From Buchnera aphidicola (Cavariella theobaldi) (GTDB lineage: Bacteria; Pseudomonadota; Gammaproteobacteria; Enterobacterales; Enterobacteriaceae), in contig NZ_OZ060413.1 in NCBI RefSeq assembly GCF_964059165.1, positions 248,001 through 312,000 on the forward strand: a stretch of 64,000 nt of DNA. Reading direction: 5' to 3'. The position numbers and the translations under genes are program-made. Under the pieces are notes generated by a model that had not been told where the DNA came from, ran no database searches, and was given only the letters and a program-made list of their open reading frames with translations. This document shows positions 31,815 through 41,875 of the stretch, piece after piece; position 1 is the stretch's first letter; each line of letters begins with the position of its first letter.

Positions 31815-32558
31815 GTGACTGAAAAAATTCAAAAATTACTTTCTCGCTCGGGATATGGTTCTCGTCGATATATCGAAAAATTAATTCAGTATGGCGATAT
31901 ATTAGTAAATGGAAAAAAAGCGATTATTGGGCAAAGACTATATAAAAATTATCCAGGAGAAATATTAATTCAGGGTCAATTAGCAGTTATAAAAAATCAA
32001 ACATCAAAATCATCTGTTTTATTATATAATAAATCTGAAGGAGAAATATGTACAAGATGTGATAGTCAAAACCGTAAAACTATATTTGATAATTTACCAA
32101 AATTAATTCACAATCGCTGGATTAGTGTAGGAAGATTAGATTTAAATACTAGAGGATTATTATTATTTACCAATGATGGTCTTTTAGCTTATAGACTAAT
32201 GCATCCTAAATATGCTATAGAAAGAGAATATTATATTCGAGTTTTTGGTAATATAAATCAAAATAAAATAAATATTTTAAAAAATGGAGTAAAAATTAAA
32301 AATAAATATCTTGTTTTTAAAAAAATAGAAATGCTTAATACAAATAAAATAAAAAAAAATACATGGTTCAAGGGTGTTTTATGTGAAGGTCATAATCGTG
32401 AAATAAGATCTTTATTCGAATTTTTGCAATGTCAAGTTAGTCGTTTAATAAGAATACGATATGGAAATATTATTTTACCTAAAAATTTAAAATTAAACCG
32501 TTTTATTAGTCTAAATTCCAAAGTTATTAGTGATTTATACAATTTAGTGGGTATTTAA
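31815..32558 (+). CDS. rluB: 23S rRNA pseudouridine(2605) synthase
   Basis: RluB makes pseudouridine 2605 in 23S rRNA. The 247-aa protein has an N-terminal S4 RNA-binding domain (KIQKLLSRSGYGSRRYIEKLI) and the catalytic Asp in VGRLDLNTRGLLLFTNDG (about residues 108-125). The GTG start at 31815 follows AAGG at 31804. E. coli rluB is near trp too. The basic C-terminal extension of enteric RluB is missing. Confidence 0.93.
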   Translation: MTEKIQKLLSRSGYGSRRYIEKLIQYGDILVNGKKAIIGQRLYKNYPGEILIQGQLAVIKNQTSKSSVLLYNKSEGEICTRCDSQNRKTIFDNLPKLIHNRWISVGRLDLNTRGLLLFTNDGLLAYRLMHPKYAIEREYYIRVFGNINQNKINILKNGVKIKNKYLVFKKIEMLNTNKIKKNTWFKGVLCEGHNREIRSLFEFLQCQVSRLIRIRYGNIILPKNLKLNRFISLNSKVISDLYNLVGI

Positions 32559-33243
32559 AAAATTATTTGTATGTTATACGGATGAAATAATATCATTTAT
32601 ATTATCAATTAGTTAGATTTATATATATATATATATAAGATATATATCTTTAATTTATTTCAATTTTAAAATACAAATTTATATACCATATGTGAATAAG
32701 ATGTTCTATTTAATAGTTATTTTGTAAAATTTTATCATATTAAATATAATTATTCATTCAATGATTTGATGCAGTATGATACTGTTTTATATAAATAAAA
32801 TGTCCTTTAATGTTTTTATGGAATTGTATCATAAATAATGCTATTTTATAAATTATAAATTTTCATTTTATCATGTGCTTCTATAAGACATACTTATCTA
32901 CTTGATATATGTCTTATGGTAAAATTATATTTATTCATTAAACTATCCAAGATGTTTTATATGTAATAAATATTCTTATATTCATATATAATATATTATA
33001 TACATTTTTTAAACAACTGTAATATAAAAATATAGTGATATTTTTATAATTTTTTTATATAATAAATACACAGAATAAAATTAGTAGTATTAAATCTTTA
33101 TATAATAACCAATATTATTTTAATATTTACAAATAATTATATATTATAAATATTAATATTTATAATAAAAATAAAAAAATTCAATATTTATATGCAAAAT
33201 ATTAATTTTTTGTACACTTTATATAATTATTTTTATACTTTCG
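32559..33243. other. Long noncoding spacer between rluB and suhB
   Basis: This is the longest gene-free stretch (685 bp), lying between convergent rluB and suhB. It is almost pure A/T with an (AT)8 run near 32621 and one clean hairpin at 32883. There is no ORF or RNA gene. A gene was probably lost here, but no remnant is readable. Confidence 0.5.
32883..32917. repeat. 10-bp inverted repeat in the rluB-suhB spacer
   Basis: ATAAGACATA (32883-32892) pairs perfectly with TATGTCTTAT (32908-32917) around a 15-nt loop. It lies 325 bp after rluB and 326 bp after suhB, so it could mark the end of either transcript, but no T run follows on either strand. Confidence 0.45.
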
Positions 33244-34038
33244 TTATGCACGGCAATATTCACGTATTTTTTCCATGACTAATCTGATACATTTTGGACT
33301 ACTAATAATATTAGAAGAATGATCAGTAATACTTTCATGACCTCCTTTTAAATTACTAATTAAACATCCAGCTTCGCGAGCTTGTAATTTTCCTGCAACA
33401 AAACTACCCGAATGCAGATTAAAATCAAATAAGCAATCTATTCTTCCAGCAGCTACATATGCTAAATCGAGTACGGTAGATCCGGTACATAAAAAAGATA
33501 TACCAGATAAAATTAATATTTTGTATATTTCAAAATAAGCAAAGGATGAATGTTTGAGATAATGTGGTAAATTTACAGCTGCAGTAGTAGATTCTAATCC
33601 ATTTATATTGGTACAGCGAATCCGACGACCATTAAGCTGAGTACCTTGGCCTTTAACCGATGTAAATAAATCATTTCTTATTGGATCGTATATAACAGAA
33701 ATTTCTGTAATATTTTTAATAACAATTGCAATCGATACACAAAAATGTGGAAAATTTTTTAAAAAATTGTATTGTCCATCTAACTCGTTGACGATCCAGT
33801 AAATATTTTCATTTTTTTTCATTGGTGTATAAATATTTTTATTTAAAATCACATGATGCGGATATGATTTGCTAATAATATCACTAATAATTTTATTTGT
33901 TTTATACATGATATCTTGAACAATATTTTGTTTTTTTTCGATACTATCTTGAAAAAAATTATAAGTATCATAATTCTGTATAACAAAATTTCCTCCTTTT
34001 CTTACTGCGCGAATAGCGATATTAAGCATAGGATGCAT
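33244..34038 (-). CDS. suhB: SuhB, inositol-monophosphatase fold, catalytic residues lost
   Basis: The 264-aa protein is co-linear with E. coli SuhB from MHPMLNIAIRA to the C-terminus. The metal site is destroyed: E67 is Lys, D84 is Asn (WIVNELDG), and the WD of the C-terminal motif is GS (S212), so only D87 of the acidic ligands remains. LDLAYVAAGRID and the GGH region are well kept. In E. coli SuhB also acts with Nus factors in rRNA transcription and 30S assembly, and this does not need phosphatase activity. I infer that only this role survives here. A GGAGAA Shine-Dalgarno precedes the ATG. Confidence 0.93.
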   Translation of the reverse strand: MHPMLNIAIRAVRKGGNFVIQNYDTYNFFQDSIEKKQNIVQDIMYKTNKIISDIISKSYPHHVILNKNIYTPMKKNENIYWIVNELDGQYNFLKNFPHFCVSIAIVIKNITEISVIYDPIRNDLFTSVKGQGTQLNGRRIRCTNINGLESTTAAVNLPHYLKHSSFAYFEIYKILILSGISFLCTGSTVLDLAYVAAGRIDCLFDFNLHSGSFVAGKLQAREAGCLISNLKGGHESITDHSSNIISSPKCIRLVMEKIREYCRA

Positions 34039-34293
34039 AAGATTCTCCGAAATATATAGAAAATATAAGAATATTAATGTTTAATTAATATATATAATAT
34101 CACAAAGAAAATATCTTTAATATTTTCATATAAATTTTTCCATAAATTATATTAATATAACTAGTATGTATTCAATAAAAAATAATGTCATAATTCAATT
34201 TTTTGATTAATAATAAATTTATTTATTCATTGAAGATTTTCCCAATATTTATAAATATAAAATATAAAATTAGTCATTATATAGGAAATAGAT

Positions 34294-35400
34294 ATGAATA
34301 AAGATATTAATATATTAAATATTTTTACTAACAAGATTAATTTATTAGATTTAAATCGTACAGAAATAGAACATTTTATAGAATCATTAGGATATAAAGA
34401 ATTCGTTGCTAAACAAATTATGAGGTGGATTTATAAATATTATTGTTCTGATTTTAAAGAAATGTTAAATCTGAATAAAAAATTAAGGCGTCAATTAGAA
34501 GAAACAGCTTGTATATTTGCTCCGAAATTTACACGAGAAAAAATTTCTTGTGATGGTACAATTAAATGGATTACATCTCTGGATAACAATCACAATATAG
34601 AAACTGTTTATATACCCGATAAAAATAGATCTACATTGTGTATTTCTTCACAAATAGGATGTGTTTTAAATTGTCATTTTTGTGCCACAGGAAAAATAAA
34701 TTTTAAACGAAATTTAAAAGTATCAGAAATTATTGCTCAAATATGGCAAGCAAATAAAACTCTAAAAAGTCGAAACATTAATACAAGCATTACTAATGTT
34801 GTTTTTATGGGCATGGGTGAACCTTTATTTAATTTAAAAAATGTTGTTTCTGCATTAAAAATAATTTTGGATATATATGCTTTTAATTTATCTAAACGTC
34901 GTATTACAATATCTACTTCTGGTATAGTTCCAGCATTAAATAAACTTGTGAATATGGTTGATGTTAATTTAGCTATCTCTCTGCATGCATCTAATGATGT
35001 TACTCGAAATATTATTATGCCCATTAATACAAAATATAATATTGCATCTTTATTATCTTCTGTATCTCAATATTTAAAAAAATCTAACGCAAACCATGGT
35101 GGCGTGACAATTGAATATGTAATGCTGCATGGAATTAACGATTCGAGACAAAATGCTGAAGAATTAGCGCGTTTGTTAAAACGTCTACCAAGTAAAATAA
35201 ACTTAATACCTTGGAATACTTTTCAAGGTGCACATTTTTTATGTAGTACTGATAATCACATTAATATTTTTGCTAATGTTTTAAGAAAAAACGGATTTAC
35301 AACTATTATAAGAAAAAATAGAGGCCAAGATATTAATGCTGCATGCGGTCAGTTAACGGGTGATAATACTAAAAATATTAATTTTAATAATAAAATATAA
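34294..35400 (+). CDS. rlmN: Dual-specificity RNA methyltransferase RlmN
   Basis: RlmN makes m2A2503 in 23S rRNA and m2A37 in some tRNAs. The 368-aa radical-SAM protein has C123, C127 and C130 (CVLNCHFC), the FMGMGEPLFN motif, and the methyl-carrier C351 in AACGQLTGD. In E. coli it is followed after a few genes by ispG and hisS; here only a spacer separates it from hisS. Confidence 0.96.
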   Translation: MNKDINILNIFTNKINLLDLNRTEIEHFIESLGYKEFVAKQIMRWIYKYYCSDFKEMLNLNKKLRRQLEETACIFAPKFTREKISCDGTIKWITSLDNNHNIETVYIPDKNRSTLCISSQIGCVLNCHFCATGKINFKRNLKVSEIIAQIWQANKTLKSRNINTSITNVVFMGMGEPLFNLKNVVSALKIILDIYAFNLSKRRITISTSGIVPALNKLVNMVDVNLAISLHASNDVTRNIIMPINTKYNIASLLSSVSQYLKKSNANHGGVTIEYVMLHGINDSRQNAEELARLLKRLPSKINLIPWNTFQGAHFLCSTDNHINIFANVLRKNGFTTIIRKNRGQDINAACGQLTGDNTKNINFNNKI

Positions 35401-35779
35401 AAATATATTTCATATTTTTAAAATAAAATACTGTATTAACTATTGAATATGTTTTCAATCTATACTATATATCATTTTTTTGTTTATTAATTTATATATA
35501 GGATATTTTAATATATTATTTCTTCTGTTAGATAAAACAATAAAATATTTTTTTTAAATATATTTTTTTATGTGAATAATCTATATAATCTAGAATAAAT
35601 AAATAATAAAAATTATTAGATAAAAAAATTTTTTAATAATTTTTACAAAAATAATATTTTGTTTGGAATCCAAAATATAATATAAAAATATTTAAATTAT
35701 AAAATTATTTTTGATTTCTGTATTTAAATGCATGTCATGATTGATATCAAAAATAAATAAAAAATAAAAAGAGAAAATA
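35401..35779. other. Spacer between rlmN and hisS (ispG position)
   Basis: These 379 bp are AT rich, with no ORF or RNA gene seen. E. coli and, as I recall, several Buchnera carry ispG (gcpE) directly upstream of hisS; it is absent here. AAAGAG at 35768 is the hisS ribosome-binding site. Confidence 0.5.
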
Positions 35780-37048
35780 GTGCAAAAAACAATTAAATCC
35801 GTCAGAGGTATGCATGATTACTTACCAGAAGAATTGCAATTATGGAATTATATAGAAAATATTATTAAAGAAATTTTAAACAGTTATTGCTACTTAGAAA
35901 TTAGGTTACCTATAGTAGAAAAAACAGAAATTTTTCAAAGAGCCATTGGAAACATTACTGATATTATTGAAAAAGAAATGTATTCTTTTCAAGATCGAAA
36001 AGGAAATAATATTACTTTACGTCCAGAAGGCACTGTAGGCTGCGTACGTGCTATTATACAAAATAACTTAGCGCATAAAAACAATAAATTTTGGTATTTT
36101 GGTCCTATGTTTAGGTATGAAAGACCACAAAAAGGACGATATAGACAATTTTATCAATTTGGTGCAGAAGTTTTTGGACTCGATTACAGCGAAATTGATT
36201 TAGAAATAATGATACTTACTAGTCGTATATGGAAGGTATTAGGTATAGATAAAGATATAAAATTAGAAATCAATTCTATTGGCTCTCAGAATGATAGGAT
36301 AAAATATAAAAAAGAACTAATATTTTTCTTAAAACAGTACGAGTCTTTGCTAGATGATGATTCTAAACGTCGTTTATATACCAATCCCTTACGCATTTTA
36401 GATTCTAAAAATGAAGATATAAAAAAAATATTAAAAAAAGCACCATTGTTATACAATTATTTAGACAAAAAATCAAAAAATTATTTTAAAACATTATGCA
36501 CAATGCTTAATGACTGTGGAATACAATATTATCATAATAAATTTTTAATCAGAGGATTAGATTATTATAATAGTACTGTATTTGAATGGAGAAGTAATCA
36601 ATTAGGTGCGCAAGATGCTATTTGTGCAGGAGGTAGATATAATTTTTTTCTTGATAACAAGGGCATCAAAAAAATATCTGGAATTGGATTTGCTATTGGA
36701 ATGGAGCGATTAATACTATTAGCACAAAATAGTAATATTTTTTTTCCTGATCAAAGAGGGATTGATATTTACATTATTTTTATAGGAGATAGCAATAAGC
36801 GTTATGCTATTGCTTTATCAGAAGAAATTCATGATGTGTATCCTAAATTAAAAGTATTTACTGATTTTTCTAATTGTACTCTTGCAAAAAAAATAACACA
36901 TGCTGTTAACTTTCCATCACATATTGCTATTTTAATAGGAGACGATGAAGTAAAAAGGGGATTATTTTTAGTAAAAGATTTAAAATACAACAAGCAATAT
37001 TATATTTTTAAAAATGAAATTTTAATAAAAATTAATTCTTTTTTTTAA
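35780..37048 (+). CDS. hisS: Histidyl-tRNA synthetase
   Basis: HisS charges tRNA-His. The 422-aa class II synthetase has motif 2 [18 protein letters not shown] (about residues 111-128), the His-specific [12 protein letters not shown], and motif 3 [11 protein letters not shown]; the C-terminal anticodon-binding domain is about 330-422. It starts with GTG ([16 protein letters not shown]) behind AAAGAG. It is 78 bp upstream of glyA. Confidence 0.97.
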   Translation: MQKTIKSVRGMHDYLPEELQLWNYIENIIKEILNSYCYLEIRLPIVEKTEIFQRAIGNITDIIEKEMYSFQDRKGNNITLRPEGTVGCVRAIIQNNLAHKNNKFWYFGPMFRYERPQKGRYRQFYQFGAEVFGLDYSEIDLEIMILTSRIWKVLGIDKDIKLEINSIGSQNDRIKYKKELIFFLKQYESLLDDDSKRRLYTNPLRILDSKNEDIKKILKKAPLLYNYLDKKSKNYFKTLCTMLNDCGIQYYHNKFLIRGLDYYNSTVFEWRSNQLGAQDAICAGGRYNFFLDNKGIKKISGIGFAIGMERLILLAQNSNIFFPDQRGIDIYIIFIGDSNKRYAIALSEEIHDVYPKLKVFTDFSNCTLAKKITHAVNFPSHIAILIGDDEVKRGLFLVKDLKYNKQYYIFKNEILIKINSFF

Positions 37049-37126
37049 AAAATTAAAAATATAAAATATTAAAAAATTTTTTTATAAAATAAAATATTTA
37101 TTTTTAACAGAGTATTTAGGAAAAAC

Positions 37127-38380
37127 ATGCTTAATAATAAAACAACATTATCAAAATATGATATAGAATTATGGACTGCTATAAAAAATGAAAAAATAAG
37201 ACAAGAAAATCATATTGAATTGATAGCCTCAGAAAACTACACTAGTCAATATGTTATGTTAGCTCAAGGATCTCAGCTAACTAATAAATATGCTGAAGGA
37301 TATCCTGGAAAAAGATATTATGGTGGTTGTGAATATGTAGACATCATAGAAACATTAGCAATTAATCGTGCAAAAATATTATTTGATGCGGATTATGCCA
37401 ATGTTCAACCGCATTCAGGATCTCAAGCAAATTTTTCTGTCTATGCAGCATTATTGAAACCTGGAGATACAATATTAGGTATGAGATTATTGGACGGTGG
37501 TCACTTAACACATGGTGCTACAGTCAATTTCTCAGGTAAAATGTACAATACTATTTCATATGGCATTAATGCATCAGGTCAAATTGATTATGAAGAATTG
37601 TCATCTTTAGCATATAAATATAAACCAAAAATGATTATTGGTGGTTTTTCTGCATATTCCGGGATATGTAATTGGAAAAAAATGCGTGATATTGCAGATA
37701 GTATTAATGCATATTTTGTGGTGGACATGGCTCATATTGCTGGTTTAGTAGCGGCAAAAATTTATCCTAATCCTATATACTATGCTCATGTAGTAACAAG
37801 TACTACTCATAAAACATTAGCAGGGCCGCGTGGTGGATTAATTATCTCCAAGTATGGTGATAGTACATTATATAAAAAATTGGATTTGTCTGTTTTTCCT
37901 GGAAGCCAAGGTGGACCCTTGATGCATGTTATTGCTGGAAAAGCTATTGCATTTAAAGAAGCATTAGAGCCTAGCTTTCTTATTTATCAAAAACAAATAA
38001 TAAAAAATGCACAATTGATGACTGATATTTTTCTTCAGGAAGGATATAAAATAATTTCTGGAGGCACTTTTAATCATTTATTTTTAATCGATTTAACAGA
38101 TAAAAATATCACAGGAAAAGAAGCAGATATTATATTAAGTCAAGCAAATATCACTATTAATAAAAATAATATTCCCAATGATCCAAAAAGTTCATTTATT
38201 ACCTCAGGAATACGAATTGGTACGCCTGCTGTCACTAGACGCGGCTTTAAAGAAAAAGAAATATCTCTTGTTGCATATTGGATTATCAGCATTTTAAATG
38301 ACATTAAAGATACAAAAAATATTTTACAAATAAGAAATAAAGTACTTGATTTGTGCGCTGAATATCCAGTATATATTTAA
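37127..38380 (+). CDS. glyA: Serine hydroxymethyltransferase
   Basis: GlyA interconverts serine and glycine with tetrahydrofolate, the main source of one-carbon units. The 417-aa PLP enzyme equals E. coli. [10 protein letters not shown], the PLP Lys in [16 protein letters not shown] (about residue 229), and [14 protein letters not shown] are intact. Its stop overlaps that of the convergent bioD by 4 bp. Confidence 0.98.
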   Translation: MLNNKTTLSKYDIELWTAIKNEKIRQENHIELIASENYTSQYVMLAQGSQLTNKYAEGYPGKRYYGGCEYVDIIETLAINRAKILFDADYANVQPHSGSQANFSVYAALLKPGDTILGMRLLDGGHLTHGATVNFSGKMYNTISYGINASGQIDYEELSSLAYKYKPKMIIGGFSAYSGICNWKKMRDIADSINAYFVVDMAHIAGLVAAKIYPNPIYYAHVVTSTTHKTLAGPRGGLIISKYGDSTLYKKLDLSVFPGSQGGPLMHVIAGKAIAFKEALEPSFLIYQKQIIKNAQLMTDIFLQEGYKIISGGTFNHLFLIDLTDKNITGKEADIILSQANITINKNNIPNDPKSSFITSGIRIGTPAVTRRGFKEKEISLVAYWIISILNDIKDTKNILQIRNKVLDLCAEYPVYI

Positions 38381-39048
38381 GGCAACCTGATATTAATATT
38401 TTGTGTTTTTATTATTTTATAATTTTTCATATAAGGAACTATCCCTAACAATGGAGATTGTATATAACTTAATAAAGTAGACATATATTCTATTTGATAT
38501 TTTTCTTGAGGTAATAAGATGTTTGCAATCCATCCAGCACATATCGTTTTATCTGATAAAATAGCTTTTTCGGTTAAAATAGCATGATTAATACATCCTA
38601 ATTTTATTCCTATAATTAAAATAACGATTAATTTTTCATCTTGTACCCAGTCTGCAAAAGTATTACAATATGATATTGGCGTATACCAACCACCAGCACC
38701 TTCAATTAATATCCAATTAGATTTTTGAGTTAATTTATATAAACCTAATGATAAAGATTGTTTATTGATATTTTTCCCTAATACATTATTTAATATATGA
38801 GGCGGTGAATTTTCATAAAAACAGAACGGATTCACTTCTTTATATTTTAGTGATACAGAGCTATTTTCTTGAAGAATTATGGCATCTTTGTTTTTTAAGC
38901 CATATTTTTTTGTATAATTTCCAGATGCAATAGGCTTATATCCTGCAGTTTGATATCCATATTTGTTTGCTGTGCGTAATAAAATTCTACTCACAAATGT
39001 TTTTCCAATGTTTGTATCAGTGCCGGTGATGAAATATTTTTTAATCAT
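38377..39048 (-). CDS. bioD: Dethiobiotin synthetase
   Basis: BioD forms the ureido ring of dethiobiotin from DAPA, CO2 and ATP. The 223-aa protein has the P-loop [12 protein letters not shown] (about residues 6-17), K/DNS-type [11 protein letters not shown] and EGAGGWYTP. It sits 401 bp downstream of bioB in the same direction; bioF and bioC of the E. coli operon are absent from that gap. It overlaps glyA by 4 bp at the tail. Confidence 0.94.
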   Translation of the reverse strand: MIKKYFITGTDTNIGKTFVSRILLRTANKYGYQTAGYKPIASGNYTKKYGLKNKDAIILQENSSVSLKYKEVNPFCFYENSPPHILNNVLGKNINKQSLSLGLYKLTQKSNWILIEGAGGWYTPISYCNTFADWVQDEKLIVILIIGIKLGCINHAILTEKAILSDKTICAGWIANILLPQEKYQIEYMSTLLSYIQSPLLGIVPYMKNYKIIKTQNINIRLP

Positions 39049-39449
39049 AATTAATTGTCATTAATAAAAGGTATTATTTTTTTATATACGCGAATATATT
39101 ATTATGTGAATAAAATTGTTTACATATTAACTATTATTGCGTGTACGACTCTATGTCATATCATTGAGACATAGAGTATTAAAATCAATAATATTTTAAA
39201 ATAAAATAAATAAAAAATTATATTATATAATTATGATGCATTATTTTTATTTTTTCAAAAAAATTTTTTTTATTTATTATTATTGCAAATTAAATAATTT
39301 AAAATATTTTTTATATCTAAATATTGTATAAACATTTCGCTATACTATAATATATATATGTATTTATATCTAGTACATATTGATAACAGTATGTTTTCTT
39401 ATGTATTAGAAAGATTATACAAAATAATTTTTTAATATATTATATATAA
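39049..39449. other. Spacer between bioB and bioD (bioF/bioC position)
   Basis: These 401 bp replace bioF and bioC of the enteric bioBFCD operon. The sequence is AT rich without an ORF. It contains one perfect 10-bp hairpin at 39148-39177. Confidence 0.5.
39148..39177. repeat. 10-bp inverted repeat between bioB and bioD
   Basis: ACTCTATGTC (39148-39157) pairs perfectly with GACATAGAGT (39168-39177) around a 10-nt loop. No clear T run follows on the minus strand, so it may be an mRNA 3'-end stabiliser or a weak terminator of bioB; it is not an obvious intrinsic terminator. Confidence 0.5.
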
Positions 39450-40478
39450 TTATATAGCCGCATTATAATATTGATTTTTTTTTATTTTTACAGTTTTAAA
39501 TTCAGAATTAGTGTTTTGTTTTTTTGAAAAATTTATTTTTTTATGTGCAGTATGCAAGTCTAATTGTTTAAAAAGTTTTAAATCATGTTCTTTTTCTGGA
39601 TTACTAGCCGTTAATAATTTGCATCCATAAAAAATAGAATTAGCACCAGACATAAAGCACATAGCTTGGGTTTGATCGTTCATTTGTTGTCGACCAGCCG
39701 ATAATCGAATATAAGATTTAGGCATCATAATACGAGCTGCTGCAACTATACGAATAAAATCAAAAGGATTTACATTTTTATTATTTTCCATTGGCGTGCC
39801 TGGAATTTTTACTAACATATTTATTGGTACACTTTCGGGATGGTGTGGTAAATTAGATAATTCTATTAATAATTGCATACGATCAGTTATTTTTTCTCCC
39901 ATGCCAATAATGCCCCCAGAACAAATTTTCATTCCAGCATCACGTACTTTGTCTAAAGTATTTAATCGTTCTTGATATGTTCTTGTGGTGACAATATTTT
40001 TATAAAAATTTTCGGATGTATCTAAATTATGATTATAAAAATCTAGTCCTGCATCTGATAATTTTTGTGCTTGTATAGAACTTAAAGTTCCTAAAGTCAT
40101 GCAAGTTTCCATACCCATTGCTTTTATTTCTTTAATAATTTTTTCTAAATAAGGCATATCTCTATCTTTTGGATTTTTCCATGCCGCACCCATACAAAAA
40201 CGACTAGATCCTGCAGATTGTGCTTCTTTAGCAGCATTTAAAATTTGTTCTATTTTTAATAAAGATTCTTTCTTTAAACCTGTTTTATATCTAGAACTTT
40301 GCGGGCAATATTTACAATCTTCAGGACAAGAACCGGTTTTGATAGATAATAATGTGCTAATTTGTATTTCGTTAGGATGAAAATTTTCTCTATGTATTTT
40401 TTGAGCTTGAAAAAGAATGTCAAAAAATGGTTTTTGAAAAAGAATTTTTGTTTTTTCTAAAGTCCATATTTTCTTCAT
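39450..40478 (-). CDS. bioB: Biotin synthase
   Basis: BioB inserts sulfur into dethiobiotin, the last biotin step. The 342-aa radical-SAM protein has C51, C55 and C58 (CPEDCKYC), conserved [26 protein letters not shown] and the [2Fe-2S] Arg region RLSAGRQQM. It diverges from bioA with 78 bp between starts, as in E. coli. An AGGTAA precedes the ATG. Confidence 0.96.
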   Translation of the reverse strand: MKKIWTLEKTKILFQKPFFDILFQAQKIHRENFHPNEIQISTLLSIKTGSCPEDCKYCPQSSRYKTGLKKESLLKIEQILNAAKEAQSAGSSRFCMGAAWKNPKDRDMPYLEKIIKEIKAMGMETCMTLGTLSSIQAQKLSDAGLDFYNHNLDTSENFYKNIVTTRTYQERLNTLDKVRDAGMKICSGGIIGMGEKITDRMQLLIELSNLPHHPESVPINMLVKIPGTPMENNKNVNPFDFIRIVAAARIMMPKSYIRLSAGRQQMNDQTQAMCFMSGANSIFYGCKLLTASNPEKEHDLKLFKQLDLHTAHKKINFSKKQNTNSEFKTVKIKKNQYYNAAI

Positions 40479-40529
40479 ATTACCTCTAAAAAATTATGAT
40501 TTTATTTTTATAAAAGTTTATAATATTTT

Positions 40530-40543
40530 ATTGAATATTCAAT
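40530..40543. promoter_or_regulatory. 14-bp palindrome in the bioB/bioA divergent promoter region
   Basis: ATTGAATATTCAAT is a perfect palindrome in the 78-bp gap between divergent bioB and bioA, where E. coli has the BirA operator. It does not match the bioO half-sites (TTGTAAACC/GGTTTACAA), so a regulatory role is speculative and chance is possible at this base composition. Confidence 0.25.
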
Positions 40544-40556
40544 TATATATATAAAA

Positions 40557-41843
40557 ATGAATTTATCTGATGCGCTTTTTGATTATAAACATATTTGGCA
40601 TCCTTACTCTTCTATGATTAAACCATTACCATGTTATTCAATCATATCAGCAAAAGGAGTATATTTAACACTAAAAAATGGCCAAAAATTAGTCGATGGA
40701 ATGTCTTCTTGGTGGTCTGCGATACATGGTTATAACCATCCTGTATTAAATCGAGCTTTAAAAAAACAAATACAAAAAATGTCTCATGTTATGTTTGGTG
40801 GCATTACGCATCCTTCAGCTATCGCGTTATGTCGAAAACTAATTCAATTAACACCTTCAAAATTAGATTGTGTTTTTTTATCCGATTCCGGTTCTATATC
40901 AATTGAAGTTGCAATGAAAATGATTATCCAATACTGGAACTCTTTGGGTCAAAATAGAAAAAAATTTTTAACCATTTTAAATGGATATCATGGCGACACA
41001 TTTGCTGCAATGTCTATATCTGATCCTAATAACTCTATTCATCAAATATATAATAATTTTTTACCTAAAAATTTTTTTGCTCAATCACCTGTTTCTTCTT
41101 TTCATTCGTCATGGAATAAAAATGATCTAGTATCATTTAAAAAAATAATTGAAAAACATTCCTTACAAATAGCAGGTGTTATATTAGAACCCATAGTGCA
41201 AGGTGTCGGTGGTATGAATTTTTATCATCCTACATATTTAAAAAAAATCAAAAAATTATGTGACTATTATCATATTCCGTTAATTTTTGATGAAATAGCT
41301 ACTGGTTTTGGTAGAACTGGAAAAATTTTTGCTTTTGAACATGCTAATGTTATACCAGATATATTATGCTTAGGAAAAGCTATTACGGGTGGTACGATTA
41401 CTTTAGCCGCAACTCTAACTTCACGAAATATTGCAGATAGAATTAGTAATAGCAAACCCGGTTGTTTTATGCATGGACCTACTTATATGGGTAATCCTCT
41501 AGCATGCTCTGTAGCTTATGCTAATATAAAAATTTTACAAAGTAATGAATGGCAAAATCAAGTATTACATATTGAAAGACAATTGTATAAAAATTTACTA
41601 CCATTACGTGAACACCCTAGAGTAATAGATATTCGTATATTAGGAGCTATTGGAGTTGTTGAGTGTTCACAAATAATAAATATTGCGATGATGCAAAAAT
41701 TTTTTGTGGAACAAGGGGTTTGGATTAGACCATTTAAAAAATTAATTTATATTGTTCCTCCATATATTATTAGTACGTATGCACTGAAACAATTAACAAA
41801 TGCAATAAAAAAAGCATTAAATAAAAAATTCTTGTTTATTTAA
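40557..41843 (+). CDS. bioA: Adenosylmethionine-8-amino-7-oxononanoate aminotransferase
   Basis: BioA uses SAM to aminate KAPA to DAPA. The 428-aa class III aminotransferase has DGMSSWWSAIHGY, LIFDEIATGFGRTG and the PLP Lys in ILCLGKAITGG (about residue 273). It makes substrate for BioD; the KAPA it needs must come from elsewhere, since bioF is not in this cluster. It converges with pgl (32 bp gap). Confidence 0.96.
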   Translation: MNLSDALFDYKHIWHPYSSMIKPLPCYSIISAKGVYLTLKNGQKLVDGMSSWWSAIHGYNHPVLNRALKKQIQKMSHVMFGGITHPSAIALCRKLIQLTPSKLDCVFLSDSGSISIEVAMKMIIQYWNSLGQNRKKFLTILNGYHGDTFAAMSISDPNNSIHQIYNNFLPKNFFAQSPVSSFHSSWNKNDLVSFKKIIEKHSLQIAGVILEPIVQGVGGMNFYHPTYLKKIKKLCDYYHIPLIFDEIATGFGRTGKIFAFEHANVIPDILCLGKAITGGTITLAATLTSRNIADRISNSKPGCFMHGPTYMGNPLACSVAYANIKILQSNEWQNQVLHIERQLYKNLLPLREHPRVIDIRILGAIGVVECSQIINIAMMQKFFVEQGVWIRPFKKLIYIVPPYIISTYALKQLTNAIKKALNKKFLFI

Positions 41844-41875
41844 AAAGCATTAAAATAATTTAAAAAAAGATATTA

